Shown: positions 15,287 through 25,032, counted from the stretch's first letter. The stretch is DNA of 64,000 nucleotides from Bacteroides sp. (GCA_015060735.1 SUXX01000003.1:1-64000); one strand, 5' to 3'. Notes: generated by a model from the letters alone, not told the origin. Numbers and translations: made by a program.

Positions 15287-17006
15287 ATTTTGCCTCCACA
15301 ATATTCTTTGCTCTTTCTAAAGCAGCATTGATATTCGGACAAATATTGTCTTTGCCTAGCAAGGTATAAAGGAAACCGGTTTTTTCCAATACCTTGTGTA
15401 CCTTTTCATTTACACCCGAGAGTACTACTTGGATGTTGTCTTTGTGACACATTTCGCAAAGGTTAGTCAGGTTGTGTACACCGGTAGAATCGATGAATGG
15501 CACCTTACGCATACGAACGATACGAACTTTCGGACGGTCGCCCATGTTTGCCATCATTTCCTCGAACTTAGTAGCGATACCGAAGAAGTATGGACCATTG
15601 ATTTCATACACTTCCACGCCTTCGGGTATGATGAGATGTTCTTCGTGAACTTCGAGATCGGATTCCTTATTCGGGTCGATTTCATCCTTGATAACCGAGA
15701 TTTCGGTCGTTTCCATGACACGACGCATGAACAATACACAAGCAATGACCAAACCCCATTCGATGGCAATGGTCAGGTCGAAAATAACGGTTAGGAAGAA
15801 GGTAATGAGTAATACCGATACGTCCGACTTCGGGTTCTTCAGCAACCCTTTGAACGTACGCCAACCGCTCATGTTGTAAGATACAATCACCAACACACCT
15901 GCCAAGCAAGCCATTGGGATGTATTGTGCCAACGGCATCAGGAGCAAGAGGATGAGGAGTAATACTATCGCATGGATGATACCGGCCACCGGAGTTTTAC
16001 CACCATTGTTAATGTTAGTCATGGTTCGGGCAATGGCACCTGTGGCAGGGATACCACCAAAAATAGGAGTCACTACATTGGCCACACCCTGTGCGATGAG
16101 TTCGGTATTCGAATCGTGACGATCGCTAATCACACCATCGGCCACAGCTGCTGAAAGCAACGATTCGATAGCACCTAAAACGGCAATAGTGATAGCTACG
16201 GGGAACAAATTCTTGATAGCTTCCCAATTCAACTCAGGCACCACGGCATCCGGCAATTCCGATTGGATAGTGAAGCGATCACCAATAGTATCAATACAAG
16301 TAATACCACCATACATCTTCATCAGATAAACCACCAAAGTAACTAATACGATGGCTACCAATGATCCCGGTATCTTCTTTGAAAACTTAGGAGTAATGGC
16401 AATGATAATGATACTGATGATGCTGAAAAGTGTATTCCACCAATTAATGCTTTCAAAATGTTGGAAGTAGGTTATCCATTTTCCCATGAAATCACCGGGA
16501 GTTTTAAGTGGAACAAGAATTTCTTGTCCGTTGGTATCAAGTATAGTTTCGGTCAGTCCAAATACATCACCAATCTGAGTCGTGAAAATGGTCAATGCAA
16601 TCCCACTGGTAAACCCGACGATAATGGGATAAGGAATAAACTTAATGACAGCACCCAGTTTAAATACTCCTAAAAGGATAAGGAGTACACCCGCCATGAG
16701 TGTAGCTACGGTCAATCCGTTGATTCCGTAATCCTGAATGATACCATAAATAATAACGATGAAGGCACCCGTAGGGCCGCCAATCTGTACCTTGCTACCT
16801 CCTAAAAACGAAATGATGAAACCTGCCACGATAGCTGTGATAATACCCTTTTCGGGCGAAACACCCGAAGCGATGCCAAACGCAATGGCAAGTGGAAGTG
16901 CAACAATACCTACAATGATACCGGCCATGAGGTCGGCCATGAAATTCTCCTTAGAATAATTTTTCAGTGTACTAAGGAGCTTTGGTTTGAATTCAAAAGC
17001 TTTCAT
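15285..17006 (-). CDS. SulP family anion transporter with STAS domain
   Basis: A 573-residue transporter. The first ~430 residues are hydrophobic with the SulP signature ADLMAGIIVGIVALPLAIAF and a GSKVQIGGPTGAFIVI segment. A cytosolic STAS domain occupies about residues 450-560, with the phosphorylatable loop region FIDSTGVHNLTNLC. Bacterial SulP proteins carry sulfate, bicarbonate or dicarboxylates; the BicA/DauA-type substrate cannot be decided from sequence. A minus-strand TAATTTTG -7 box lies about 38 bp upstream (17044-17051). It is monocistronic and diverges from rubrerythrin. Confidence 0.93.
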   Translation of the reverse strand: MKAFEFKPKLLSTLKNYSKENFMADLMAGIIVGIVALPLAIAFGIASGVSPEKGIITAIVAGFIISFLGGSKVQIGGPTGAFIVIIYGIIQDYGINGLTVATLMAGVLLILLGVFKLGAVIKFIPYPIIVGFTSGIALTIFTTQIGDVFGLTETILDTNGQEILVPLKTPGDFMGKWITYFQHFESINWWNTLFSIISIIIIAITPKFSKKIPGSLVAIVLVTLVVYLMKMYGGITCIDTIGDRFTIQSELPDAVVPELNWEAIKNLFPVAITIAVLGAIESLLSAAVADGVISDRHDSNTELIAQGVANVVTPIFGGIPATGAIARTMTNINNGGKTPVAGIIHAIVLLLILLLLMPLAQYIPMACLAGVLVIVSYNMSGWRTFKGLLKNPKSDVSVLLITFFLTVIFDLTIAIEWGLVIACVLFMRRVMETTEISVIKDEIDPNKESDLEVHEEHLIIPEGVEVYEINGPYFFGIATKFEEMMANMGDRPKVRIVRMRKVPFIDSTGVHNLTNLCEMCHKDNIQVVLSGVNEKVHKVLEKTGFLYTLLGKDNICPNINAALERAKNIVEAK

Positions 17007-17043
17007 TGCTTACCTTACTTTATGCTATGATTTAAATGATTTG

Positions 17044-17051
17044 CAAAATTA
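17044..17051 (-). promoter_or_regulatory. -7 box for the SulP gene
   Basis: TAATTTTG on the minus strand matches TAnnTTTG, about 38 bp before the start codon. Confidence 0.5.
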
Positions 17052-17095
17052 GTTATTTTTCATGTTTTGGAATCTTTTTTATCAGAAAAAAGAAC

Positions 17096-17103
17096 TATCT
17101 TTG
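17096..17103 (+). promoter_or_regulatory. -7 box for rubrerythrin
   Basis: TATCTTTG matches TAnnTTTG, 31 bp before the ATG. Confidence 0.7.
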
Positions 17104-17134
17104 TTTTATCATTTAACTAATAACATGAACGATT

Positions 17135-17713
17135 ATGGAAAAAAGCATCAAAGGTACACAAACTGAAAAGAACTTGTTGACTTCATTTGCTGGTGAATCA
17201 CAAGCGAGAATGCGTTATACATATTTTGCAAGTGTAGCCAAGAAGGAAGGTTATGAACAGATTGCAGCAATCTTCACCGAAACAGCCGATCAAGAAAAAG
17301 AACATGCAAAGCGTATGTTCAAGTGGTTAGAAGGTGGTATGGTAGAAATCACCGCTTCTTATCCGGCCGGTATCATTGGTACAACTGCTGAAAACTTAAA
17401 GGCTGCTGCTGCCGGTGAAAACGAAGAATGGACAACCGACTATCCTCACTTTGCTGATGTAGCTGACGAAGAAGGTTTTCCTGCTATTGCTATTATGTAT
17501 CGCAACATCGCCATTGCCGAAAAGGGTCATGAAGAAAGATATTTGGCTTTGTTGAATAATGTAGAAAACGGCACAGTGTTTAAGAAGGCAGAAGAAACCG
17601 TATGGCAATGTCGTAATTGTGGTTACATCCATGTAGGTACAGAAGCTCCTGAAGTATGTCCGGCATGTATTCATCCACAGGCTCACTTCGAAGTGAAGAA
17701 GAACAATTATTAA
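17135..17713 (+). CDS. rbr: Rubrerythrin
   Basis: A 192-residue two-domain peroxide-reducing enzyme. The N-terminal ferritin-like four-helix domain carries the diiron ligands in [28 protein letters not shown] and [10 protein letters not shown]. The C-terminal rubredoxin-like domain binds one iron through WQCRNCGY and VCPACIHP (two CxxC pairs). It reduces hydrogen peroxide using electrons from rubredoxin or NAD(P)H-dependent partners and protects anaerobes from oxygen. Length is typical. The gene is monocistronic, with its own promoter and an 18-bp-stem terminator. Confidence 0.96.
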   Translation: MEKSIKGTQTEKNLLTSFAGESQARMRYTYFASVAKKEGYEQIAAIFTETADQEKEHAKRMFKWLEGGMVEITASYPAGIIGTTAENLKAAAAGENEEWTTDYPHFADVADEEGFPAIAIMYRNIAIAEKGHEERYLALLNNVENGTVFKKAEETVWQCRNCGYIHVGTEAPEVCPACIHPQAHFEVKKNNY

Positions 17714-17724
17714 TGAATTCAGGT

Positions 17725-17767
17725 AAAAATAAAAGAGGGTGTTTTTTTGACACCCTCTTTTATTTTT
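17725..17767. terminator. Bidirectional terminator, 18-bp stem
   Basis: Arms 17725-17742 and 17750-17767 (core AAAAGAGGGTGT/ACACCCTCTTTT) are perfectly complementary around a T-rich 7-nt loop. The hairpin serves rubrerythrin and the leftward GH92 operon, whose last stop codon begins two bases later. Confidence 0.9.
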
Positions 17768-17768
17768 A

Positions 17769-20009
17769 TCAGTTCATTAACTTGATTTCGATTCCTTCAG
17801 ATGGAGGAATAGCATCTTCGCCTATACCCCATTGCTTATTTGGACGATTACCCATAACAAGCACTAAAGTGCCACCATTCAGGATATCTTCGTGCGAGAA
17901 ATAAGTCTTATTATAAGGTTGACCGTTTAGCTCTGCCGATTGGATATACTTATTTTCATCCGAGTTGTTCTTGGCAATTACTGTGAAAGTTTTGCCATTA
18001 TCCAGATGGATGGAAGACTCATTAAACAATGGGCTACCAATGACATAATAGGGCAAACCGGCAGTAACTGGATAGAATCCCATGGCTGAGAATACATAAT
18101 AAGCCGACATACCGCCACCGTCTTCATCACCACATACCCCCATCAAGTCATTGCGGAACCAACTTTCCATCAACATGCGGATACGTTTTTGAGCTTTCCA
18201 AGGTTCTCCGGCGTAATTATATAAATAAGGTATATGGAAGCTAGGTTCGTTACCCGCTACATATTGGCCTACATTGCCGGTTGCATCCGGGTTTGTAGCA
18301 TAATATTGCCACTTGGAGCGTTTCATTCCTTCTACAAACAACTGATCCAATTTGTCGATAAATGCTTGCTTGCTTCCAAATAGATGAATCAAGTCTGCAA
18401 TGTTGTGATGAACATTCCAAATGTATGTCCAAGCATTGTTTTCAGCAAACCAGGCTCGTGCACCGATACCATCACAGAAGATAGGGTCGAATGGTTCAAT
18501 GAACTTTCCGTTTTTATCTTTTGGTTGGAAGAATCCTGTTTCCTTGTTAAACAGGTGGCGATAGTTGAATGCACGGTTAATGTGGAAGTTATATTCCTCT
18601 TTCTTTCCCAAATGTTTGGCCATTTGTGCGATAGACCAGTCATCGTATGAGGCAGCTTGTGTAACGGCTACTGATTGGCGACGTTCGAAAGCACTTACTT
18701 GAGGAATGGTTTCTTTTTCTCCTGGATACAATCCTGGGAACCATCCGTTTTCATGGTAGAAATCGTCCAGAACGGTTTTAGGACCTCGACTCCAAGGAAT
18801 CATGGTTTCGTTTAAAACAGTATGACGCATACCCTCGAAAGCCTTGTTTACATCAAACTTCAAACCTTTGGCCAAAGCATCAGCAAACATGGCTGAAGCA
18901 TGATTGCCGTTCATACAATGAGCATCACCGAATACACATGGGAAAGTAGGCATCCAACCCGAATGTTCGTACATGCGAATGTAAGAAGCTAATTTTTCTT
19001 CTTCGGCTGCTGGGTTCAGAATAATTTGCAATGGATGCAAAGCATGGTAATTATCCCAAATCCAGTCGTCTGTCCAAAAGTCTACACCTTCATCATCGTG
19101 TACTTTGCCATCGAATCCACTGAAATACTTGCCATCTTCAGAGATGTTGATCATACGTTCGTGTGAACGATACAAAGCGGTATAAAATGCTGTCTTTTGG
19201 TCTTCGCTACCACCGGTTACATCTATTTTGCCCAAAACCTTGTTCCATTCATTGCGGGCAGTCAAAGCCAAGGCTTCCAAATTGAAATCCTTGATTTCAT
19301 TTTCCAAATTCTTTTTAGCTTGTTCTACACTGATGTAAGACACACCATACCGCATGTTCACCTTCTTCACATTCTTATCGAATTGTGCATAATTCAGAGC
19401 AGTGCCATTTCCTTTTTCAGAAAATGCAATCGGAGTTTGGTCGAACTCTGCATAGAAATAATGCTTGGTATGTTCATTGACATACACATCATGTCCATAA
19501 AGTGTGTTTCCTTCTCCTTTAATTTCACCCTTACCCGTTGCACGAAGCTGGATGAAACGATTACCGTCTTCTTCGAAAGTTAAAGAAAACATGGCTGCTT
19601 TTTTTCCAGGGGCAAATTCTACAAATACTCCATAGTCATCAAATAAAACAGAGTATTTATAAGGAGAAGTCTTTTCGTGGTCGTATCGGTAAGCTATTTT
19701 GGATGTGAGTCCAGTTATATCTCCACAATAAGGCATTAAAAAAAGTACCGAACCCTGGCGATGTGAAGGCACGTTTAGAGGAAGCCCTTCCATACGGTCG
19801 GTCACAAACTCATTATGCCCCGGATTCATACGAATCATGCTATTGGGCTGATGACAAGTCGGAAAAGTCGGAACGAGCAAATGACTAATGTTACCAATAC
19901 GATTGTTTACATAGTCTACCGGTTCTTTTTCTGACAGTTCGGCTTGTTGCGGATTATTACATCCGCATAACAAGCCAAGAGTGAGTAGAATGGCGAATAA
20001 ATGTTTCAT
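17769..20009 (-). CDS. GH92 alpha-mannosidase lipoprotein (operon gene 5)
   Basis: A 746-residue family 92 exo-alpha-mannosidase with a lipoprotein signal (LTLGLLCGC). The N-terminal beta-sandwich starts at VDYVNNRIGN and contains the divergent SIRMNPGHNE-type substrate strand (NSMIRMNPGHNEF). The (alpha/alpha)6 domain carries the catalytic acid Glu588 in AGNEPSFHIPYLY and the base Asp in CGDEDGGGMSAYY, where most relatives read GQMSAW. The calcium-dependent inverting mechanism is known for the family. The first part is more diverged from the canonical GTDG-GHTFPGA pattern than the other copies, suggesting a different mannoside linkage. It is the last gene of the five-gene leftward operon, 12 bp after the isomerase. 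Confidence 0.92.
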   Translation of the reverse strand: MKHLFAILLTLGLLCGCNNPQQAELSEKEPVDYVNNRIGNISHLLVPTFPTCHQPNSMIRMNPGHNEFVTDRMEGLPLNVPSHRQGSVLFLMPYCGDITGLTSKIAYRYDHEKTSPYKYSVLFDDYGVFVEFAPGKKAAMFSLTFEEDGNRFIQLRATGKGEIKGEGNTLYGHDVYVNEHTKHYFYAEFDQTPIAFSEKGNGTALNYAQFDKNVKKVNMRYGVSYISVEQAKKNLENEIKDFNLEALALTARNEWNKVLGKIDVTGGSEDQKTAFYTALYRSHERMINISEDGKYFSGFDGKVHDDEGVDFWTDDWIWDNYHALHPLQIILNPAAEEEKLASYIRMYEHSGWMPTFPCVFGDAHCMNGNHASAMFADALAKGLKFDVNKAFEGMRHTVLNETMIPWSRGPKTVLDDFYHENGWFPGLYPGEKETIPQVSAFERRQSVAVTQAASYDDWSIAQMAKHLGKKEEYNFHINRAFNYRHLFNKETGFFQPKDKNGKFIEPFDPIFCDGIGARAWFAENNAWTYIWNVHHNIADLIHLFGSKQAFIDKLDQLFVEGMKRSKWQYYATNPDATGNVGQYVAGNEPSFHIPYLYNYAGEPWKAQKRIRMLMESWFRNDLMGVCGDEDGGGMSAYYVFSAMGFYPVTAGLPYYVIGSPLFNESSIHLDNGKTFTVIAKNNSDENKYIQSAELNGQPYNKTYFSHEDILNGGTLVLVMGNRPNKQWGIGEDAIPPSEGIEIKLMN

Positions 20010-20021
20010 TTTTATCTCACG

Positions 20022-20699
20022 TTAGTTTTTCGGATATTCGTTGCACAACAGATAGGCTTTCGGTTCATCTTCGATGATTTCCGGATAGCGTCCCAATGGT
20101 GCATAGAAACGGTTATCGCCCGAGTCATCATTAACTTTGGAAACTTCGCCAATCATACATGGTTCACCTTCTGCCCAGAAACAGTGGTAGATGTACGGTT
20201 CCAGAGTGATACTTTCTCCCGGTTGCAAACGTACTTTTTCGCCGGCTGTCAAGTGGTGAGTTACGCCATCTATTTGTACGGTAAACGGTTCGTCAGTCTT
20301 GTTTTCTTCCTTGTCTGCTTTCCATAATTGGATAACTAAAGTACCTCCGGCACGGTTAATGATGTCTTCCATTTTGTTCCAATGGAAATGCATCGGAGTT
20401 TCTTGATTTACGTATGAAATCATGATTTTTTCACAATATGTCTTACCGTTTGCCCCTTGTTTTTGTGAACCATTGCGAACGGTGAACAAGCTTAAACCTT
20501 CTTTTAAGAAATCGTTCTTTGCGAAGTCGGTAATGTCCCAACCCAATTGGTTTTCGATGATTTCATTGTAATTGCCAGTTGCAGCCATCTTTTCCCATTC
20601 TTCGGGAGTAGCTGTAGCCCATATCGGAAGTTTGAAGTTATTCTTGTCAAAGAATTCGATCGCTTGCTTGATGTATTGGTTGATTTCTGCTCTTTTCAT
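20022..20699 (-). CDS. D-lyxose/D-mannose ketol-isomerase (cupin)
   Basis: A 225-residue cupin-fold sugar isomerase. Metal-binding residues are seen in TPMHFHWNKMEDIINRAGG (His-x-His and downstream Glu) and LEPYIYHCFW (His). The overall pattern, including an N-terminal helix segment MKRAEINQYIKQAIEFF and GEVSKVNDDSGDNRFY, matches characterised D-lyxose isomerases, which also interconvert D-mannose and D-fructose. Given two mannosidase genes in the same operon, D-mannose to D-fructose is the likely reaction in vivo; D-lyxose to D-xylulose is the alternative. It is cytosolic (no signal peptide) and lies 12 bp after the kinase gene. Confidence 0.88.
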   Translation of the reverse strand: MKRAEINQYIKQAIEFFDKNNFKLPIWATATPEEWEKMAATGNYNEIIENQLGWDITDFAKNDFLKEGLSLFTVRNGSQKQGANGKTYCEKIMISYVNQETPMHFHWNKMEDIINRAGGTLVIQLWKADKEENKTDEPFTVQIDGVTHHLTAGEKVRLQPGESITLEPYIYHCFWAEGEPCMIGEVSKVNDDSGDNRFYAPLGRYPEIIEDEPKAYLLCNEYPKN

Positions 20700-20711
20700 A
20701 GTTTTTCAATT

Positions 20712-21713
20712 TTAAATATTTTGGTCTAAAAAGTCTTGAATTTGTTGAAGAGTAGGAGCACCTGCTGTGCTGGTTGCATTGCTTAAGTTGAATTTGGCAC
20801 TAGCATTGGCAAATTGGAGAGCCTTTTCGATAGGATATTCTTCGTGGATGGCATAGAGCATACCTGCACAGAATGCATCGCCGGCTCCTACAGTTGATAC
20901 GATATCTTTAGCTTCTGTTTTGAATGAAGGAACGAATGCTTGCTCTCCATTCTTTTTGATAGTAAAACCGCCTTCCGGGAAGTGGATAGTAACTTGACCG
21001 CTTACACCTTTATTTAATATATATTCAGCCGATGCTTTCAAATTGTCCATATCAAATGAACCGTCCGGCATCCGGATTGGCATATTCGAACATTTGGCTG
21101 CTTCGATTTCATTGATAATTAAATAGTCAATGTATGGGAGGCAAGGAAGGATAATCTTGGCAAAACGGTCACTTTCTTCGGATACGACATCAACTGAAGT
21201 CTTATACCCTTTTTTTTGCAACATATCCAATGCACGGGCTGCTCTTACACCATATTCATCGTCAGCAGCATCTAGTTTATCTAATAAAAGTAAGTAGCCT
21301 AGATGGAAGATGCGGGCATCAGTATCCATGGTTTCGAGATGGCAGATATCCAAATGAGCATTGGCACCTCTGTAATGGAAGAAAGTACGGGTGCAAGCCG
21401 TTTTATCTGACATGACATCTGTGTAAGAAGTATATTCACCGGGGATGGTAATCATATACTTACTGTCAATGTGATGTTTTTCTATTTCGCGGAGTACATA
21501 TTTACCGTTGTCATCATCTCCAATACATCCTCCGGCATACAAGGGTAGGCCTGATTCCATCTTGGCTAGGTCCACCAATGTGTTGTGTGAACATCCACCT
21601 AATCCTACTTCAATGGATTCGATAGTAACTAGGTTTCCCGGAGCCGGATATTTTTCTATCATTTTTACGAAGTCAACCAGCCAGTTGCCGGCCGAAACAA
21701 ATCCTTTTCTCAT
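20712..21713 (-). CDS. PfkB family carbohydrate kinase
   Basis: A 333-residue ribokinase-fold sugar kinase. The C-terminal PfkB signature STVGAGDAFCAGMLYA contains the catalytic Asp and the anion hole, and the N-terminal region has a Gly-rich substrate motif (IEVGLGGCSHNTLVDLA). Asn/Glu residues for Mg-ATP lie in YLIINEIEAAK. PfkB enzymes phosphorylate fructose, ribose, tagatose-6-phosphate and others. Operon context (mannose isomerase downstream, class II aldolase upstream) suggests fructose as substrate, giving fructose 1-phosphate or 6-phosphate. The product position cannot be told from the sequence. Gaps to its neighbours are 20 and 12 bp. Confidence 0.88.
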   Translation of the reverse strand: MRKGFVSAGNWLVDFVKMIEKYPAPGNLVTIESIEVGLGGCSHNTLVDLAKMESGLPLYAGGCIGDDDNGKYVLREIEKHHIDSKYMITIPGEYTSYTDVMSDKTACTRTFFHYRGANAHLDICHLETMDTDARIFHLGYLLLLDKLDAADDEYGVRAARALDMLQKKGYKTSVDVVSEESDRFAKIILPCLPYIDYLIINEIEAAKCSNMPIRMPDGSFDMDNLKASAEYILNKGVSGQVTIHFPEGGFTIKKNGEQAFVPSFKTEAKDIVSTVGAGDAFCAGMLYAIHEEYPIEKALQFANASAKFNLSNATSTAGAPTLQQIQDFLDQNI

Positions 21714-21733
21714 GGTTATTACTTCTTAGGTCA

Positions 21734-22594
21734 TTAAAATGCTTTGTTTACACTTTCGAACAATTCAATGTGGTATGTAGCAGCTTCTTCCGAAGCTTCC
21801 ATCATCTTCCATTTCATGTCGATATAATTAGGTTTGGTTGCGGTAGCCAAATACTCTTGAATTTTCTTGGTAATAGCCATTTGAACGGCTGTGGCTACAT
21901 TAACTTTAGCAATACCATTATGAGCACAGGCTTTGAAATCTTCTTCGCTTGTGCCTGAACCACCGTGCAAAACCAAAGGCAAATTGTTTCGTTCACGGAT
22001 TTCTTTCAAACGTTGGATATTCAATTTTGGGGTTGCAATGTAGTTACCATGCAAATTACCGATGGCAATAGCCAATGCATCAATACCGGTTTCGGCAATG
22101 AATGAAGCCGATTCTTCTACATCTGTAAATACATCAGCTGTTGAGGCATCGCCGGTTCCTTCTCCGCCATCGCCAGTGTCACCTACCTTACCTAATTCTG
22201 CTTCTACGTCTACTCCCACAGCTTTGGCCATGCGAACTACATCTGATGTGATACGTACGTTTTCTTCGTATGGCAAACAAGCACCGTCGAACATTACACT
22301 GTTGAAGCCGAGTTTAATGGCTTTGGCACATGTTTCAAAGCTTTGGCCATGATCCAAATGTACGGCTACGGGTACTTTGCTTTCATGTGCTGCTTTGAGG
22401 AACATAGGAGCCATCAGTTCCATGGGTGAATAGGGGAATTGTACTTCCGCCAATTGTAAGATAACAGGAGAATTTAATTTTTCGGCAGCTTTGATTACGC
22501 CGATTACGTTTTCAAGGCTGAGGCAATTGAAGGCACCTACTGCGTAGTTTCCTTCAAATGCTTTTTCTAGAATGGTTTTGTAAGATACTAACAT
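21734..22594 (-). CDS. Class II ketose-(bis)phosphate aldolase
   Basis: A 286-residue zinc-dependent aldolase of the FbaA/GatY/KbaY family. The zinc and catalytic residues are visible in AVHLDHGQSFE (His and proton-relay Asp), VEAELGKVGDTGD (Glu), IGNLHGNY (His) and LVLHGGSGTSEED (His and phosphate loop). Such enzymes cleave ketose phosphates into dihydroxyacetone phosphate and an aldehyde. In this operon it probably cleaves the phosphorylated product of the neighbouring kinase; if that is fructose 1-phosphate the products are DHAP and glyceraldehyde. Fructose 1,6-bisphosphate or tagatose bisphosphate are alternatives. Gap to the upstream GH92 is 21 bp. Confidence 0.9.
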   Translation of the reverse strand: MLVSYKTILEKAFEGNYAVGAFNCLSLENVIGVIKAAEKLNSPVILQLAEVQFPYSPMELMAPMFLKAAHESKVPVAVHLDHGQSFETCAKAIKLGFNSVMFDGACLPYEENVRITSDVVRMAKAVGVDVEAELGKVGDTGDGGEGTGDASTADVFTDVEESASFIAETGIDALAIAIGNLHGNYIATPKLNIQRLKEIRERNNLPLVLHGGSGTSEEDFKACAHNGIAKVNVATAVQMAITKKIQEYLATATKPNYIDMKWKMMEASEEAATYHIELFESVNKAF

Positions 22595-22615
22595 ATAGTT
22601 TATTTTTAGTTTTAA

Positions 22616-24952
22616 TTATTCATATGAAAGAGGTGATTTTAAAAGTTCATCCACGGTGCGTACATGGTCCGTAATTCTAGCAACAGGTCTGTTTTCAGGA
22701 GCAGCTCCGAATGCTTTGTTTGGTTCATTACTCATGACCATTTTTAGCGTACCTCCGTTAGCCAACATGTCAGCGGTAATGTACGATTTGTGATAAGGTT
22801 CTCCGTTCCAATATACTTCTTTTACATAGAAGTTGGTATCCGATACATTTTCTGCTTCAATGTTGAATGACTTACCGTTAGCCAATGCAATGCTGGTTTT
22901 AGGGAAGCGAGGGGTACCCAATACATATATATTCGATGCAGGAGCTACTTGATAGAATCCCATGGTGCTGAGGATGTACCAAGCTGACATTTGTCCGCAA
23001 TCCTCGTTACCACATAAACCTTCGCGTGTGTCGTTGTACATTTCGTCGATGATTTGTTTTACACGCATCTGGGTTTTCCAGGGTTGTCCGGCATAGGCAT
23101 ATAAATAAGGTACTTGATGTGATGGTTCGTTTCCATGGGTGTATTGTCCGATGGATCCGGTTACATCCACTACACCGTCTGCGGTGTCACCTAAATTTTC
23201 GCCTTCAAACATTTCGTCAATTTTGTTTGCGTAGGCTTCATCTCCACCCATCATTTCGATGTGGGTATTGACGTCTTGTGGAACATAGAAGGCGTAATGC
23301 CAAGCGTTTCCTTCTACATAATAACCGGTACTATGATGGTGGACAGCTGTTGGGTCAAATCCTTCGCGGCGGAATTTTCCATCCGAATAACGTCCTTTCA
23401 AGAAGTTGTCGGTAGGGTCGAAATAATACTTATAATATTGAGCTCGAACGATAGCACGTTCGTAAATATCCTTTTCGCCCATTTCTTTTGCCATTTGGGC
23501 AACACACCAGTCATCGTAAGCATACTCCACTGCTTTAGCTACGGTTCGTGTATCTTTATCGGCCGGTATGTATCCATATTTTTTGATTAAGGCTACTCCA
23601 TCGTAATATTCGTCATCCATGGTGTAGGCGATGGCTTTCAATCCTTCTTTTACATCAAAATTGCGTTGTCCCTTCATGTAAGCGTCTGCGATTACCGGGA
23701 TGGCGTGATAGCCTATCATGCAATAGGTGTCATTACTATGAAGTTCCCATTTGGGCAGATGTCCGAAGCGTTTCCATTTGTCGATGATTGATCGTACGAA
23801 AGCTTCATTGCGTTCTGGCTCGATGACTGTATAAAGTGGATGGGCTGCACGGTAAGTATCCCATAAAGAGAATAGGGCATAGTGAGAATCTTCTCCACAA
23901 TTGTGGATTTGGTTATCAATTCCTCTATAGTTACCATCCACATCATTGAAGATATTGGGTACGACCAGTGCGTGATAAAGGGATGTGTAGAAGATGCGTT
24001 TGTCTTTTTCCGAAGCATTGATTTTTACTCTGGCCAATTCTTTGTTCCAACATTCGAAACCTTCTTTTCTGATTTCATCGAATGTTTTGTTGGCTGCTTC
24101 GGCCAAGAAGTTTTTCTTGGCACCTTCTTCACTTACCATGGAGATGCCTACTTTGACAACAATTTCCTTAACGGGTTTTTGATAGTTGACAGCAAGAATT
24201 ATTTTTTTGCCTTCGCCCGATTGAATTTTGTCTGTTTCTTTATCATCGATGGAAGCAGTTATGTCTGAAAAGGGTTCAGAGAATTCTGCATAATAGAAAA
24301 TGGAACGATCCTTTGCCCATCCGTTTACGCGTCTGACACCTTGGATAGTCTTTTCGTTGACCACTTGGAAACTTGCTTCGTAAGCTTTATTATTGTTTCC
24401 GTGATTCAAGTCTAATATGATATGTTGATTTTTGGGGTCATCGAATTGGTAACGATGAATACCACAACGCAGTGTAGTGGTTAGTTCTGCCTTTACCTTT
24501 GGCTCATCCAAATAAACGGAATAATAATTGGCTTCAGCCTTTTCGCTTTGAGGATTGAATTTGGAGCGATAACCTTCTTCAGGTTTATCGGCTGTCCCAA
24601 CATTGAACTGGATGTTTCCCGTTGCAGGCATTAGTAAGATGTCACATAAGTCTTGTACACCGGTGCCGCTGATATGTGTATGCGAAAAACCTTTGATGGT
24701 GCTATCAGAGGCATGATATCCTCCGCACCAGTCCCAGGCAAATCCGTCAGGTCCGTTGTCCGGACTTAATTGCACCATACCGTGAGGTAGTGTTGGTCCC
24801 GGATAGGTATGTGCGTGACCGGCCGTACCAATCATCGGGTCTATCCATTGAGCTAGAGGTTCTTGTTCAAAGCTTTCATTAGAGTTTTGTTGGCAACCAT
24901 AGCCCAAGAATAGTATAGCTATGGCAAATAAAAAGAAGAATCCTTTTTTCAT
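22616..24952 (-). CDS. GH92 alpha-mannosidase lipoprotein (operon gene 1)
   Basis: A 778-residue GH92 exo-alpha-mannosidase with a lipoprotein signal ending in FLGYGC. The N-domain has the canonical DPMIGTAGHAHTYPGPTLPH strand and SHTHISGTG. The helical domain carries the acid Glu609 in HGNEPSHQVPYLY and the base in CGNEDCGQMSAWY, so it is predicted to be active. The first gene of the leftward operon; a TAATTTTG -7 box lies about 73 bp upstream in the divergent spacer. The lipid anchor places it on the outer membrane, so it probably trims mannose from oligosaccharides at the surface or in the periplasm. The linkage (alpha-1,2, 1,3, 1,4 or 1,6) is not determinable. Confidence 0.93.
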   Translation of the reverse strand: MKKGFFFLFAIAILFLGYGCQQNSNESFEQEPLAQWIDPMIGTAGHAHTYPGPTLPHGMVQLSPDNGPDGFAWDWCGGYHASDSTIKGFSHTHISGTGVQDLCDILLMPATGNIQFNVGTADKPEEGYRSKFNPQSEKAEANYYSVYLDEPKVKAELTTTLRCGIHRYQFDDPKNQHIILDLNHGNNNKAYEASFQVVNEKTIQGVRRVNGWAKDRSIFYYAEFSEPFSDITASIDDKETDKIQSGEGKKIILAVNYQKPVKEIVVKVGISMVSEEGAKKNFLAEAANKTFDEIRKEGFECWNKELARVKINASEKDKRIFYTSLYHALVVPNIFNDVDGNYRGIDNQIHNCGEDSHYALFSLWDTYRAAHPLYTVIEPERNEAFVRSIIDKWKRFGHLPKWELHSNDTYCMIGYHAIPVIADAYMKGQRNFDVKEGLKAIAYTMDDEYYDGVALIKKYGYIPADKDTRTVAKAVEYAYDDWCVAQMAKEMGEKDIYERAIVRAQYYKYYFDPTDNFLKGRYSDGKFRREGFDPTAVHHHSTGYYVEGNAWHYAFYVPQDVNTHIEMMGGDEAYANKIDEMFEGENLGDTADGVVDVTGSIGQYTHGNEPSHQVPYLYAYAGQPWKTQMRVKQIIDEMYNDTREGLCGNEDCGQMSAWYILSTMGFYQVAPASNIYVLGTPRFPKTSIALANGKSFNIEAENVSDTNFYVKEVYWNGEPYHKSYITADMLANGGTLKMVMSNEPNKAFGAAPENRPVARITDHVRTVDELLKSPLSYE

Positions 24953-24994
24953 TTAAAGTATAGATTTACGAAGGTTAATTGTAATGATAAAATG

Positions 24995-25032
24995 TTTTGT
25001 GTACGAATATATAAACGTAACGTACAAAATTA
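24995..25032 (-). promoter_or_regulatory. Leftward mannan-operon promoter with possible operator
   Basis: CAAAATTA at 25025-25032 is TAATTTTG on the minus strand. TTTTGTGTACG (24995-25005) and CGTACAAAA (25021-25029) form an inverted repeat that overlaps this -7 box, which is the expected layout for a repressor or activator site between the two divergent operons. Confidence 0.45.

Noticed and set aside
15396..16154. Several plus-strand open frames across the SulP gene
   Set aside because: They run opposite to a clear SulP/STAS coding sequence and show no domain or start signal.
23882..24268. Plus-strand open frame of 128 codons inside the leftward GH92 gene
   Set aside because: It is complementary to a conserved GH92 sequence with intact catalytic motifs; no promoter or domain supports it.
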